Of a stretch of 7,367 nucleotides of DNA, positions 1 through 6,040 are shown piece after piece. The position numbers and the translations under genes were made by a program. The notes beneath the pieces were generated by a model. The model did no database searches, was not told the DNA's origin, and saw only the letters and a list, made by a program, of their open reading frames with translations. Position 1 is the stretch's first letter, and every line of letters begins with the position of its first letter. The stretch covers positions 1-7,367 of the forward strand of contig JAZOOQ010000074.1 of NCBI GenBank assembly GCA_045655105.1. The letters run 5' to 3'. The DNA comes from RGIG4140 sp045655105 (lineage in GTDB: Bacteria > Pseudomonadota > Alphaproteobacteria > CAAHEQ01 > UBA3637).

Positions 1-32
1 CGATTATTTTTTTTAAAACAAACGAATAAATC

Positions 33-70
33 AAAAAAATAGCCCCCTTTTTTTTAAGAGAGCTATTTTT
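33..70 (-). terminator. Rho-independent terminator closing the minus-strand cluster
   Basis: Read on the minus strand, bases 69-58 pair with 47-36 in a 12-bp stem around a 10-base A-rich loop, followed by a run of T. Two of the pairs are G-U in the minus-strand RNA; the same positions would be C-A mismatches in plus-strand RNA, so the hairpin is better in the minus direction. It begins 9 bases after the stop codon of the 744-79 gene. Confidence 0.85.
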
Positions 71-78
71 ATCAATTT

Positions 79-744
79 TTATTTATCCTTTTTCTTTAAA
101 ATCAAATAGTTAATAAGAATAAATAACCCAAGTTTAATTAAAAAACCTAGATCAAACGAAGCAACCCGCTCAATCACCCAAAACGCACTATATGCCAATG
201 TATTAACATATAAGGTTTGCGAAAACGTTGTTGCACTTAACATATTCACAATCAAATGTGTTATAAGTGTATAAAACAAAACGATGAAATAAACCAAACC
301 AAAAATGCTTATACCAACAAGAAAAGGACTTATATTTTTTAAGATATTAGATGCCTGTTGAAAATCGTTTTTTTGAATTGTAAATGGTTTTTTGGGTTCA
401 TTTTGAAAACACTCACTGCTCGTTGTTTTTCCATCATAAATGGACAAACACTTTTTACCCAAATATATACCAGGAGCTGTTATAGAAGAAGCAACAGCAT
501 TCGTTCTTGTATCAACCAAAACTTTAATAGTTTCACCATCCAAAGTAACGTTTTTTTCAATAACGGTGTTCACTGGATAAGTAATTTCTCCTTGATGAAA
601 GGTAATTGGAAAAAAGTCATCACCAAGTTGATCACCCAAAGACACTATTTTTGAAAGATTTGAAAGATAAGAATTTAAAATAACAATCAAACATATAAGC
701 AAAATAATAGGCGCCATCCATTTTTTTAGCAAAAAATTTTTCAT
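79..744 (-). CDS. Polytopic membrane protein with one exported domain, DUF1189-like
   Basis: The protein has 221 residues. A first membrane segment (about 9-27) is followed by an extracytoplasmic domain (about 30-135), then a hydrophobic second segment (139-166), a weak third (178-192) and a fourth (198-216), ending in a Lys-rich tail. The exported domain reads as short beta strands: FPITFHQGEITYP, then VLVDTRT, then an IYDGK-type ending. This layout (TM, a domain with a 'F.i..Gei' strand and a 'vDt' strand, then several TMs) recalls DUF1189 membrane proteins, but I cannot confirm the match. Cys99 and Cys112 lie in the exported part and could form a disulfide. The start is the third in-frame ATG, because GGGGAG sits 5 bases upstream of it; the two earlier ATGs at and near 765 lack this. 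It is the last gene of the minus-strand cluster, 86 bases after the MORN_2 gene, and may have its own promoter at 784-812. No enzymatic residues are evident and the function is unknown. Confidence 0.85.
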   Translation of the reverse strand: MKNFLLKKWMAPIILLICLIVILNSYLSNLSKIVSLGDQLGDDFFPITFHQGEITYPVNTVIEKNVTLDGETIKVLVDTRTNAVASSITAPGIYLGKKCLSIYDGKTTSSECFQNEPKKPFTIQKNDFQQASNILKNISPFLVGISIFGLVYFIVLFYTLITHLIVNMLSATTFSQTLYVNTLAYSAFWVIERVASFDLGFLIKLGLFILINYLILKKKDK

Positions 745-749
745 TAAAA

Positions 750-755
750 CTCCCC
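750..755 (-). promoter_or_regulatory. Shine-Dalgarno site that sets the start at 744
   Basis: GGGGAG on the minus strand lies 5 bases before the ATG at 744-742. It falls inside the longer open frame starting at 765, which argues that the upstream ATG codons are not used. Confidence 0.8.
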
Positions 756-783
756 TTTTCATCACATATTTTTTTGCACACTC

Positions 784-812
784 ATTTTGACAAACAACTA
801 ATTAAATTTCAA
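784..812 (-). promoter_or_regulatory. Possible sigma70-type promoter for the 744 gene
   Basis: On the minus strand TTGAAA (812-807) is separated by 17 bases from CAAAAT (789-784). The -35 matches the consensus at five of six positions and the -10 at four of six. In AT-rich DNA such matches arise by chance, and read-through from the MORN_2 gene is equally possible because no terminator lies between the two genes. Confidence 0.35.
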
Positions 813-830
813 TCTCTTTAATAACCTTTT

Positions 831-1274
831 TTAATCTTCTTGTTTGCCATCTTTAAATTTTTTTTCTTTTTTCAAACTCCCATTTTCAAAATACCACCTT
901 TGAAATCCCTCTTTCTTGCCATTTTGATAAGAAGTTTCGCCATAAACAACGCCATTGGGGCGATAATATTTTTCAATTCCCGTTTTTAAACCATTTTGAT
1001 AAACAGAAACAATCCAAACATTCCCATCTTTGTAATATGATTTTTGAACACCTTCTTTTACCCCATTTTGATAAGAAGTTTCTATTTGCAATTCACCATT
1101 CTCATAAAAATTCTTTACTGTTCCTGTAATCGGAAGATTATTAAGATCACATAACACTAACAACCCATCTTCTTTTGGTTCGCATTCTTTTATTTCAGAC
1201 TTTTTATATTCTTTTGCATAAAGAGAGGTTGAAAGGATTAATGATAACATAAAAACAGATAAAGCCTTTTTCAT
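831..1274 (-). CDS. Secreted MORN_2 repeat protein (YwqK-like)
   Basis: The protein has 147 residues. A Sec signal peptide (MKK start, hydrophobic core 4-18, likely cleavage after Ala20 in S-L-Y-A) leads into a short region with Cys31 and Cys42, which could form a disulfide. Four tandem repeats follow with an exact 24-residue period: glycines 51, 75, 99 and 123 each start a G....(Y/F/W)Y..(N/D)G unit, and the repeats keep the Y-Q-N-G-x-K-x-G link. This is the pattern of MORN_2 repeats (PF07661), often annotated as 'YwqK family antitoxin component'; in an exported protein that name says little about function. The start at 1274 is chosen because AAGGAG lies 7 bases upstream and the signal peptide then begins MKKALS; the longer frame from 1316 would add 14 residues ahead of it. 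A hairpin overlaps the ribosome binding site. The likely role is an envelope or extracellular protein-binding scaffold. The partner is unknown. Confidence 0.9.
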   Translation of the reverse strand: MKKALSVFMLSLILSTSLYAKEYKKSEIKECEPKEDGLLVLCDLNNLPITGTVKNFYENGELQIETSYQNGVKEGVQKSYYKDGNVWIVSVYQNGLKTGIEKYYRPNGVVYGETSYQNGKKEGFQRWYFENGSLKKEKKFKDGKQED

Positions 1275-1281
1275 AAGAAAA

Positions 1282-1307
1282 CTCCTTGTATATAATCTAA
1301 ATACAAG
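1282..1307 (-). promoter_or_regulatory. Inverted repeat overlapping the MORN_2 gene's ribosome binding site
   Basis: On the minus strand CTTGTAT (1307-1301) and ATACAAG (1291-1285) are perfect 7-bp inverted arms with a 9-base loop. The second arm includes the AAG of the Shine-Dalgarno AAGGAG (1287-1282). In RNA this could fold and partly hide the ribosome binding site; in DNA it could be an operator. No convincing -35/-10 pair was found for this gene. Confidence 0.4.
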
Positions 1308-1337
1308 TGTATTCATTTTATTAAAAAAATCAAGTTA

Positions 1338-1796
1338 TTAAATCTTATTCTCTTTAATCACCTTATCAGCAACTTCCACCCAGCAATCATAAAGTTCTGC
1401 CATACCTTGAATGTTTCGTTTTTTCAATTCCACTTCAAAGGCTTGGTTATAATCTTTTCTCACAAACAAAGAATTGCCCATACCCATTGGATAATAAACC
1501 CAACTTCTCATGTAATCTTCTTCACCTGAAAGGATTTCTTCATAAGATTGTTCTATGGGTAAAACCTTTTCAATATCCTTTTCATCATCAAGACTTTCCA
1601 ATGTGCTCATGTATCTATTATTATCTTTGGTGATAATTTGAGTTGCGCCTCCCCAACCCATTGCTCCTGGAAATGCTGTAGCATAAATACAAATATCCTC
1701 TGGATTTACTTCACCCAAGTTATTGGAAGTCAATTTCTTAAAAACAAAATCATCATAAATATATTCATCATCTTTTGATTTCATTTCATCATCCAT
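1338..1796 (-). CDS. Acidic orphan protein, coupled to the transglutaminase-like gene
   Basis: I do not recognise this family. With the ATG at 1796 the product has 152 residues, is rich in Asp and Glu, and has no signal peptide or membrane segment, so it is probably cytosolic. Landmarks are an acidic N-terminus (1-16), a Gly/aromatic patch FPGAMGWGGATQI (42-54), an acidic middle (66-95), YYPMGMGNSLFVRKDY (101-116) and a likely C-terminal helix (about 131-150). The start is uncertain. The frame is open further upstream, with a GTG at 1823 and an ATG at 1820 that would overlap the preceding gene by 17 or 14 bases, but neither has a properly spaced Shine-Dalgarno. The ATG at 1796 has GAGG about 14 bases upstream, which is also poor. 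Either way the gene starts within a few bases of the previous stop, so translational coupling is likely. An inhibitor or immunity role for the upstream enzyme is speculation from gene order, size and acidity. Confidence 0.75.
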   Translation of the reverse strand: MDDEMKSKDDEYIYDDFVFKKLTSNNLGEVNPEDICIYATAFPGAMGWGGATQIITKDNNRYMSTLESLDDEKDIEKVLPIEQSYEEILSGEEDYMRSWVYYPMGMGNSLFVRKDYNQAFEVELKKRNIQGMAELYDCWVEVADKVIKENKI

Positions 1797-1806
1797 AATT
1801 AAAAGC

Positions 1807-2568
1807 TTAACCTCGACCATCACCTTTTATTGTGCTTATCTTTTTCATTGGAATAACGCTTTTTCTTGTTGGTAAATCTTTTAAAAACGCCGCTTTTTCA
1901 CCACCAGAATAGTCCACCCTTTCCTTTTCATAAAAAATATTTTTTGTTTCCATATAAAATATTTCTTTTGAACCAACAACTTCTGCAACACGTGGTAATA
2001 CGCTTCCATTAGCAAGAGTGATTATATTAACAGGATCATAAATATATTTTTTATCGCCAGCTAACAATGCAATAAAGCTATGCGCTTCAAACTTATCAAA
2101 ATTACCTTTTGAAACAACTTCACCACCAACATAACGCGTTGGAATATTTTGGCTTTGAAAATATCCTTGCGCCAAAACAGAAAATTCCGTGCAAGCACAG
2201 GCTTTAGCTTCTATAGCCTCTGATAATTTTTTTGGTGTTTTAGCATCATAAAATACATTATGTTTTTGAACATCAACAATATCAGGATAGTTTTTTTTCA
2301 TAACATTATTAAATGCTAGCATGTGACAAAACAAAGAATAATCTAAATCCGATTTTTTGTACTGTTCAAACCATTTTTTAAACCCTTGATCTGCCATATA
2401 ATTTTTAGCATTTTTAGCAATAGAATTAAACAATTCTTCAAACGGTTCAAAATCCGCAATCATATATATGTTATTTCTTCCACCAAGAAAAGTTCCACCC
2501 ACTGGAAAAACCTCGTCTTTTTCAATTTTATCGGAAATCAAATGTCCATCACCCAATTCTTTATACAT
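1807..2568 (-). CDS. Transglutaminase/papain-fold-like protein, Cys-His-Asp triad
   Basis: The protein has 253 residues and no signal peptide or membrane segment, so it is cytosolic or exported by a non-Sec route. Residues 120-182 show the order of a transglutaminase-like core: the Cys124/Cys126 segment followed by TEFSVLAQGYF, then NIPTRYVGGEV (141-151, like the usual 'GIPARyV.G' strand), then EAHSFIAL (161-168) with His163, then KYIYDPVN (174-181) with Asp178. Cys126, His163 and Asp178 are the probable catalytic triad; Cys124 is the alternative nucleophile. Known relatives with this fold are proteases, amidases, transglutaminases or deamidases, and the sequence does not say which. The N-terminal 110 residues (ELGDGHLISDK..., GGTFLGGRNNIYMI) and the C-terminal 60 are not recognised. 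AGGAGG lies 5 bases before the ATG, and a promoter at 2601-2629 lies just upstream. The stop is next to or inside the start of the acidic partner gene. Confidence 0.75.
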   Translation of the reverse strand: MYKELGDGHLISDKIEKDEVFPVGGTFLGGRNNIYMIADFEPFEELFNSIAKNAKNYMADQGFKKWFEQYKKSDLDYSLFCHMLAFNNVMKKNYPDIVDVQKHNVFYDAKTPKKLSEAIEAKACACTEFSVLAQGYFQSQNIPTRYVGGEVVSKGNFDKFEAHSFIALLAGDKKYIYDPVNIITLANGSVLPRVAEVVGSKEIFYMETKNIFYEKERVDYSGGEKAAFLKDLPTRKSVIPMKKISTIKGDGRG

Positions 2569-2600
2569 TTTTACCTCCTATTAAATATTGATATATAACT

Positions 2601-2629
2601 ATTATATCAAACAAAAGAAATTTAAACAA
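2601..2629 (-). promoter_or_regulatory. Sigma70-type promoter for the transglutaminase-like gene
   Basis: On the minus strand TTGTTT (2629-2624) is followed after 17 bases by a perfect TATAAT (2606-2601). It lies entirely in the short gap between the stop at 2632 and the start at 2568, giving a leader of about 25 bases that contains AGGAGG (2579-2574). Confidence 0.65.
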
Positions 2630-2631
2630 TC

Positions 2632-3138
2632 TTATTTTTCCTGCACTTTCATATCTTCCACCCAATCAGAATAAGAATATTCTTCTGTTCTTGCCATCAT
2701 AACATCACTAAAAAATTCATAAAGACTTCTGCGCTCTTCTTTTTGAATCACTTGGCATTTTTCAAGCGCTAAAACAACGCCCATGGGAATATATTTATCC
2801 GTTGGATATAAATCCCCTGCCCGATATTCCAAAATAGTATCCATTCCCATATCTTTAACATCCAAATTTAACAAACAATAACTTTGATCAACCATCCCAG
2901 TTTCTTCTTGAATACTTTGCGCAAGGCTTGTAATCGCGGGCTCAAAAACGCTTTCTTCAATCAGCAATAAAATCTGATTAATATGAGGTAAAGAAGATTG
3001 GTTTAAAATATCTATTTCTTGAACTTCAATTTCCCCAATTAATTTGCCAACTTCATATTCCAGATCTCTTGCTGTTGCCACAGCTGGCAAACTTAAAACA
3101 AGCACACCTATCAAGGCTTTTAATAAAAAATTCTTCAT
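2632..3138 (-). CDS. Small exported protein, unknown family
   Basis: The product has 168 residues. Residues 1-23 form a Sec signal peptide: MKNFLLK, a hydrophobic core (8-19) and likely cleavage after Ala23 in A-T-A. The mature part is about 145 residues, acidic and apparently mostly helical (for example 46-80 and 132-150), with two cysteines, Cys88 and Cys128, that could form a disulfide. No lipobox, membrane segment or known domain is visible, so it is probably a soluble periplasmic or secreted protein. The start at 3138 is chosen over 3165 because GGAGGGGG lies just upstream and the promoter at 3174-3201 would put the transcript start near 3167, leaving no leader for an ATG at 3165. It is the first gene of the minus-strand cluster. 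No terminator separates it from the transglutaminase-like gene, so some read-through is likely. Confidence 0.85.
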   Translation of the reverse strand: MKNFLLKALIGVLVLSLPAVATARDLEYEVGKLIGEIEVQEIDILNQSSLPHINQILLLIEESVFEPAITSLAQSIQEETGMVDQSYCLLNLDVKDMGMDTILEYRAGDLYPTDKYIPMGVVLALEKCQVIQKEERRSLYEFFSDVMMARTEEYSYSDWVEDMKVQEK

Positions 3139-3140
3139 TA

Positions 3141-3148
3141 CCCCCTCC
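3141..3148 (-). promoter_or_regulatory. Shine-Dalgarno site that sets the start at 3138
   Basis: GGAGGGGG on the minus strand ends 2 bases before the ATG, with its GGAG core 6 bases away. It lies inside the longer open frame from 3165 and supports the shorter protein, which then begins directly with its signal peptide. Confidence 0.75.
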
Positions 3149-3173
3149 ATCAACTTGTGATGCATATAAGAAT

Positions 3174-3201
3174 ATTATACCATACTTTCGTTATTTCGCA
3201 A
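3174..3201 (-). promoter_or_regulatory. Extended -10 promoter for the minus-strand cluster
   Basis: On the minus strand TTGCGA (3201-3196) is followed after 16 bases by TATAAT (3179-3174), and the -10 is preceded by TGG, an extended -10 (TGn) element. The predicted start of transcription is near 3167. This is the best minus-strand promoter in the window. Confidence 0.75.
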
Positions 3202-3309
3202 AATTTAATCATTTTCCCCTTGATTAATAATAAAAAAATGATTTTTAAACTTCTTTTTCTCTTTTATTTTATATTTAAAAATAGACAGACCATATAATTC
3301 TTATTTTCA

Positions 3310-3338
3310 TTGACATTTCCCTCTTTTTTTGATAGATT
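3310..3338 (+). promoter_or_regulatory. Sigma70-type promoter for the ankyrin gene
   Basis: A perfect TTGACA (3310-3315) is followed after 17 bases by TAGATT (3333-3338), which matches the -10 at four of six positions. Transcription would start near 3345, giving a leader of about 26 bases with GGAGG at 3361-3365. A perfect TATAAT at 3293-3298 lies upstream but has no matching -35, so it is at best a second, weaker start. Confidence 0.65.
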
Positions 3339-3370
3339 TTCTTTGTGTAATTCATTAAAAGGAGGATTTT

Positions 3371-4726
3371 ATGAGTGATGATGATGATTACAACTTCTAT
3401 GCCCCAGGAGATTATCCAGCTGACTATCCAAATACTGAACAAAACCTGTTTTTAAACGCCATTGAAACAAAAAATGAAAATTCATTGAGACAATTTTTTC
3501 ATCAATGGCCCCCAAAATCAGGCTATTTTTATAAAAGCCGCAGCATGATGGAACTCACTGCAGAAACTGATTTTGAAAAAGGCATCGAAATCTTATTAGA
3601 AATGGGATTAAATCCAAACGATGTTGCCTATAATGGCAGTATGCATGCTTTAGATTATGCTATTTTAAATGATAATTTTAACATGGCTAAACTATTGCTT
3701 AAAAAAGGTGCCAATCCAAATGGAACATTCAAATATTCAACAGATTCAAGATTTGAACCAAAAACAAAATGTTCATTGGGTTTAGCTATTGAAATGGATT
3801 CGCCCCTTCTAGTTCGCCAATTGTTAAAAAAAGGAGCTAATCCAAATGCCACACATAATGATGAACCACTCACTGTTTTGGCCGCACGAAAAGCTCATCC
3901 TTGTGTTATTGACCTTTTGGCTGAAAAAGGAGCCAACATTAATGCTCAAGATAAAGATGGGAACACAGCTCTTCATATTGCTGCATTAAATGGAAATATC
4001 AGACTTGTGAAAAAATTGATTGAAAGATATCATGCCAACACAATAATTCAAAACCATAACAAGGATTTACCAATGCATATGGCTATGCAAAATCCAAACA
4101 TCGAAGTTTTAAAATTATTGCAAAAACATGGCACTCCAATTTATCAAGAAAACATCGGTAAAGAAAGCGTTGCCACTTTAGCTATCAAGTCAAATAACAC
4201 TGAAATTTTAAACACCGTTTTCCATTGGTTACATCCTTTTTCAGCTGTTTACTTAAAAGATCCAATGATTAATTCATTGTTACCGGTTGCCATTCAATCA
4301 AAAAGCCCTGTTTCAACAGCGCATTTGTTAAAACATACCCCTGATTTAAATGCCCCCATTTATGAAGGGATGAACCCTTTGCAATATATCTGTGAAAGAG
4401 AAGATGAACAACAATTAAATGCCTTATTAAGTTTTGATGGCCAACTCGATATTAATAAACAAGATAATTTAGGGTATACAGCTCTTCATTATGCTTGCAA
4501 ACGCCAAAATAAACAAATGGTTTTATCTCTTCTTGAAAAAGGCGCTGATGCAACCCTTAAAAACCATTTTGGGGAAGATAGTCTTTTTATAGCCAAACAA
4601 ACAAATAATCTTGATTTTTTAAATTTTGTTAAAGAAGCTATTAGCACGCCAAACAAGGTTCGTTTAATTACCAAACAACCGCCTTTAAAATCAGCTTTAA
4701 ACAGAACTGATAGGCAAAATTCTTAA
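3371..4726 (+). CDS. Ankyrin-repeat protein
   Basis: The product has 451 residues and consists almost entirely of ankyrin repeats, which bind other proteins. About 11 or 12 can be traced from residue 24 to 425. The clearest are 90-118 (HALDYAI...LLLKKGANPN), 134-160, 167-194, 197-229 (DGNTALHIAALNGN) and 367-399 (GYTALHYACKRQN...LLEKGADATLKN). Those around 24-57, 264-300 and 303-329 are degenerate. The first 20 residues are acidic and aromatic (SDDDD, then several YP steps) and are not a signal peptide. The C-terminal 25 residues are basic and outside the repeats. The start is well supported by GGAGG 5 bases upstream and a promoter at 3310-3338. A strong terminator follows, so this is a single-gene unit. 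The protein is cytosolic, or a substrate of a dedicated secretion system. Ankyrin proteins are common effectors in intracellular bacteria, but nothing here proves export. No catalytic domain is attached. Confidence 0.93.
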   Translation: MSDDDDYNFYAPGDYPADYPNTEQNLFLNAIETKNENSLRQFFHQWPPKSGYFYKSRSMMELTAETDFEKGIEILLEMGLNPNDVAYNGSMHALDYAILNDNFNMAKLLLKKGANPNGTFKYSTDSRFEPKTKCSLGLAIEMDSPLLVRQLLKKGANPNATHNDEPLTVLAARKAHPCVIDLLAEKGANINAQDKDGNTALHIAALNGNIRLVKKLIERYHANTIIQNHNKDLPMHMAMQNPNIEVLKLLQKHGTPIYQENIGKESVATLAIKSNNTEILNTVFHWLHPFSAVYLKDPMINSLLPVAIQSKSPVSTAHLLKHTPDLNAPIYEGMNPLQYICEREDEQQLNALLSFDGQLDINKQDNLGYTALHYACKRQNKQMVLSLLEKGADATLKNHFGEDSLFIAKQTNNLDFLNFVKEAISTPNKVRLITKQPPLKSALNRTDRQNS

Positions 4727-4740
4727 TTTTTTAAGGTAAT

Positions 4741-4779
4741 AAAAAAGCTTCGTTGATTTTTATCAATGAAGCTTTTTTT
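4741..4779 (+). terminator. Rho-independent terminator after the ankyrin gene
   Basis: Bases 4741-4757 pair with 4762-4778 in a 17-bp stem (one G-U pair at 4752/4767) around a TTTT loop, with a GCTTC/GAAGC core and a run of seven T. It lies 14 bases after the ankyrin stop codon. Confidence 0.92.
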
Positions 4780-4814
4780 GTTTTCATTTTTTTTGATACA
4801 AGCAAAAAAATAAA

Positions 4815-4843
4815 TTGAAAACAACTTCATCTTTAGGTATACC
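4815..4843 (+). promoter_or_regulatory. Promoter of the membrane/HTH gene
   Basis: TTGAAA (4815-4820) matches the -35 at five of six positions and is followed after exactly 17 bases by TATACC (4838-4843), which shares TATA with the -10. Transcription would start near 4850, almost at the ATG at 4851, so the mRNA could be leaderless. The TTG of this -35 could also be misread as a start codon. Confidence 0.45.
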
Positions 4844-4847
4844 TAAA
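4832..4847 (+). promoter_or_regulatory. Perfect 16-bp palindrome, probable operator
   Basis: TTTAGGTATACCTAAA is identical on both strands, with no spacer and a G/C-containing GGTATACC core. It ends 3 bases before the ATG at 4851 and covers the proposed -10 element, which is where a repressor would block transcription. The regulator is unknown; the HTH protein encoded directly downstream is a natural candidate. Confidence 0.55.
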
Positions 4848-4850
4848 CGT

Positions 4851-5960
4851 ATGAAAAATTTTTTTAGTATAAATAAAGAACTATTTAAACTTAACTTTTC
4901 TTTTTGGAATATCTTAAATATCGCTTTAAGTATTGTGATTGTATATACTTATGGATTAGAGGAAGATGTTATTATGATGGCTCTATGTGGCCCTATGTTT
5001 GGAGCAATTCTAATAGGACTGAGCATTTTTCCTTATTATAAGCTATATAAATGGGCCTATCCAAAAATTCATAAAAATCGAAAATTTTTAGCAACTCATC
5101 TTGATTACCCAGATAATTACACGCCAGACAATACACAAGAACAATTAAAAATTAAAGAACTTTATTGCCAATCTCCTTATTTATGTCTTCAAAAATATAA
5201 ACATAAAAATTATTTTATAGAAACTTTTTTCTTCTGGATATTTGGAATATTCTTCACACCTACTGTTATTATATGTTCAACCGTCTTTTTAATAGTTGTC
5301 TTCCTCAACATTTTAACAAATAACATCCCAACAAAAACATCTTCTTTTGATATTTTGTTTTATTGGGTCGTTTTATATTTTTTCAGATTATTGGTTATTG
5401 CCTTTTCAAAAAATAAAGAAACAAAAACAAAATTCATTGAATTAATGAGCCTAGATATTCTGAGATGTGTTTTGATTGTATTTTTTATTTTTGGCCCCTG
5501 TGTTTTAATTAGCTCATTTCTCATAACTACATTCACGCAATTTAGCAATAATGATATTATACCTTTTATTGGTTTCATCCTTTTAATTTTACCCATTCAG
5601 TTCAACTTTGATAATATGTCATCAAGTGAAGAAACATTGGTTGAAAAAACACCAAAAATCTCTGATATGCTATTTGATTTTGATCGTGATAAAATGGAAG
5701 AACAGCTCTATCAAAATCAACTTGTAAAAACAGCTAAAAAATCAAAAAAATCATCTAGTAAGGAATTGCTTACAACAGAGGAAGCTTCTCAATTCCTTAA
5801 CAAACCTTTTCTCTATTTAATCAGAAAAAGACGCATTGATAACTATTATCACTCCATTCATAACCTGCCTTTTCAAATTAAGGATGGTGAATTTGTTTAT
5901 TCTAAAAAAGCGCTTCTTGCTTTTAAAGAACAAGATTGGGAAAAATTAAAAAAACTATAA
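4851..5960 (+). CDS. Six-TM membrane protein with C-terminal excisionase-like HTH
   Basis: With the ATG at 4851 the product has 369 residues. Hydrophobic segments lie near 18-35, 41-61, 124-153, 166-185, 202-229 and 236-251. The loops at 62-123 and 186-200 and both ends are Lys-rich, which by the positive-inside rule places both ends in the cytoplasm. After a charged linker (255-305, with a KKSKKSSSK stretch) residues 306-359 resemble a small winged helix-turn-helix of the excisionase/HTH_17 type: LLTTEEASQFLN, then YLIRKRRI, then FVYSKKALLAF. The usual form is 'LtteEAA.fLnvSrpyLikll...rr...eDLlaf'. A membrane-bound transcription regulator or DNA-tethering protein is inferred. An open frame extends to a TTG at 4815, but that TTG has no Shine-Dalgarno and looks like a -35 element. 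The ATG also lacks a clear Shine-Dalgarno. No sensor domain is obvious outside the membrane; the extracytoplasmic loops are short. Confidence 0.8.
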   Translation: MKNFFSINKELFKLNFSFWNILNIALSIVIVYTYGLEEDVIMMALCGPMFGAILIGLSIFPYYKLYKWAYPKIHKNRKFLATHLDYPDNYTPDNTQEQLKIKELYCQSPYLCLQKYKHKNYFIETFFFWIFGIFFTPTVIICSTVFLIVVFLNILTNNIPTKTSSFDILFYWVVLYFFRLLVIAFSKNKETKTKFIELMSLDILRCVLIVFFIFGPCVLISSFLITTFTQFSNNDIIPFIGFILLILPIQFNFDNMSSSEETLVEKTPKISDMLFDFDRDKMEEQLYQNQLVKTAKKSKKSSSKELLTTEEASQFLNKPFLYLIRKRRIDNYYHSIHNLPFQIKDGEFVYSKKALLAFKEQDWEKLKKL

Positions 5961-6001
5961 TTTGATTTTATAAATAAATTTTTAATTTTCGCTTATATTA
6001 C

Positions 6002-6029
6002 AAAAAGCATTATAAAACAGCTTTTTTTT
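6002..6029 (+). terminator. Weak terminator after the membrane/HTH gene
   Basis: AAAAAGC (6002-6008) pairs with GCTTTTT (6020-6026) around an 11-base loop, and the T run continues to 6029. The stem has only two G-C pairs, so it is much weaker than the other terminators in the window. Confidence 0.5.
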
Positions 6030-6040
6030 CAAAAAAAATC

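Noticed and set aside
358..654. Plus-strand open frame opposite the DUF1189-like membrane protein gene
   Set aside because: It has no Shine-Dalgarno, no recognisable protein pattern and lies fully antisense to a better supported gene with membrane segments, ribosome binding site and terminator.
831..1274. MORN_2 protein as the antitoxin of a toxin-antitoxin pair
   Set aside because: It carries a signal peptide and thus leaves the cytoplasm, and no adjacent gene resembles a known toxin partner. The 'antitoxin' label of YwqK-type entries is not evidence of function.
2386..2598. Plus-strand open frame opposite the start of the transglutaminase-like gene
   Set aside because: It is antisense to a gene with promoter and AGGAGG site, has no ribosome binding site of its own and encodes a low-complexity product rich in Phe and Ile.
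2590..2608. GATATA...TATATC inverted repeat over the -10 of the transglutaminase-like gene
   Set aside because: It is a six-bp, AT-dominated repeat that mostly reflects the TATAAT box itself and its surroundings.
3241..3282. Nine-bp inverted repeat (ATTTTTAAA and TTTAAAAAT) around a pyrimidine-rich 24-base spacer in the divergent promoter region
   Set aside because: The arms consist only of A and T in very AT-rich DNA, so chance is a sufficient explanation. There is no link to either promoter core.
4815..4850. TTG at 4815 as start codon of the membrane/HTH protein
   Set aside because: There is no Shine-Dalgarno upstream, and TTGAAA fits better as a -35 element 17 bases from TATACC. The 12 extra residues would also span the palindrome. 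It cannot be excluded completely.
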